From an uncultured Phenylobacterium sp. (GTDB taxonomy: Bacteria; Pseudomonadota; Alphaproteobacteria; Caulobacterales; Caulobacteraceae), in assembly GCA_945952175.1 (NCBI GenBank), contig CAMFHW010000333.1:1-5170 (forward strand): DNA of 5,170 bases, in the 5' to 3' direction. The notes below the pieces were generated by a model that saw only the letters and a program-made list of their open reading frames with translations, was not told where the DNA came from and did no database searches. The stretch's first letter is position 1, and each line of letters opens with the position of its first letter. Both the position numbers and the translations under genes were made by a program. Shown in pieces: positions 5,123-5,170 of the stretch.

Positions 5123-5170
5123 CTGTCTCTTATACACATCTCCGAGCCCACGAGACAAGAGGCAATCTCG
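5123..5170. other. Untrimmed Illumina Nextera i7 adapter (sequencing artefact)
   Basis: CTGTCTCTTATACACATCT (5123-5141) is the 19-base Tn5 mosaic end used in Nextera libraries. CCGAGCCCACGAGAC (5142-5156) is the Nextera read-2 adapter stem. AAGAGGCA (5157-5164) fits an 8-base i7 index (it matches N711 as I recall it). ATCTCG (5165-5170) is the beginning of the P7 sequence. Order and lengths match the synthetic oligonucleotide exactly, so this is not a genomic transposon end. Frames crossing it give the familiar false peptide MSRGLGDVYKRQ on the minus strand. Confidence 0.99.

Noticed and set aside
5123..5141. Tn5/IS50-type transposon end
   Set aside because: The mosaic end is followed directly by the Nextera adapter stem, an index and P7 bases, so it comes from library preparation.
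4964..5158. A 64-residue minus-strand protein starting MSRGLGDVYKRQ
   Set aside because: Its N-terminus is translated Nextera adapter, a known false peptide in databases.

Overview
The window is GC-rich DNA from a bacterium. Strong G/C preference at third codon positions, AGGA/GGAG-type ribosome sites, a heat-shock-type promoter and a ROSE-like leader in front of a small heat-shock gene fit an alphaproteobacterium, most likely of the Caulobacter/Phenylobacterium group. The genus is an inference from style and protein resemblance. The last 48 bases are not genomic: they are an untrimmed Illumina Nextera i7 adapter, so the real sequence stops at about base 5122 at a contig edge.

Left part (1-1834). 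A minus-strand two-gene operon encodes an SCP2-type sterol/lipid-carrier protein (1411-1719), followed 12 bases later by a lysophospholipase-like alpha/beta hydrolase (121-1398). The hydrolase ends in a 115-residue Ala/Pro/Lys tail that resembles histone H1. The gap between this operon and the divergent plus-strand gene holds nested inverted repeats built from TTGCG half-sites, including a perfect 17-base palindrome. It looks like an operator region.

Middle part (1835-4232). A plus-strand PPOX-type (pyridoxamine 5'-phosphate oxidase fold) flavoprotein of the MSMEG_1061 type (1835-2440) converges on a minus-strand tandem pair of paralogous predicted methyltransferases (2437-3324 and 3360-4232). 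The convergent stop codons share the bases CTAG. Both methyltransferases carry export signals: the upstream one has a Sec signal peptide, and the downstream one has a twin-arginine lipoprotein signal. This is unusual for enzymes that should need cytoplasmic S-adenosylmethionine.

Right part (4233-5122). A sigma-32-like promoter, a roughly 100-nt structured leader with a UUGCU motif paired across the ribosome-binding site (ROSE-type RNA thermometer), and an IbpA/Hsp20 small heat-shock gene (4476-4943) form a complete heat-shock unit. It ends in a strong intrinsic terminator (5015-5046), preceded by a second perfect hairpin. This gives two layers of heat control: transcription by the heat-shock sigma factor and translation by RNA melting.

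The most interesting points are the thermometer leader, the differently exported methyltransferase pair, the H1-like tail on a lipid hydrolase, and the palindromic operator cluster. The adapter at the right end should be trimmed before any protein from that end is believed.
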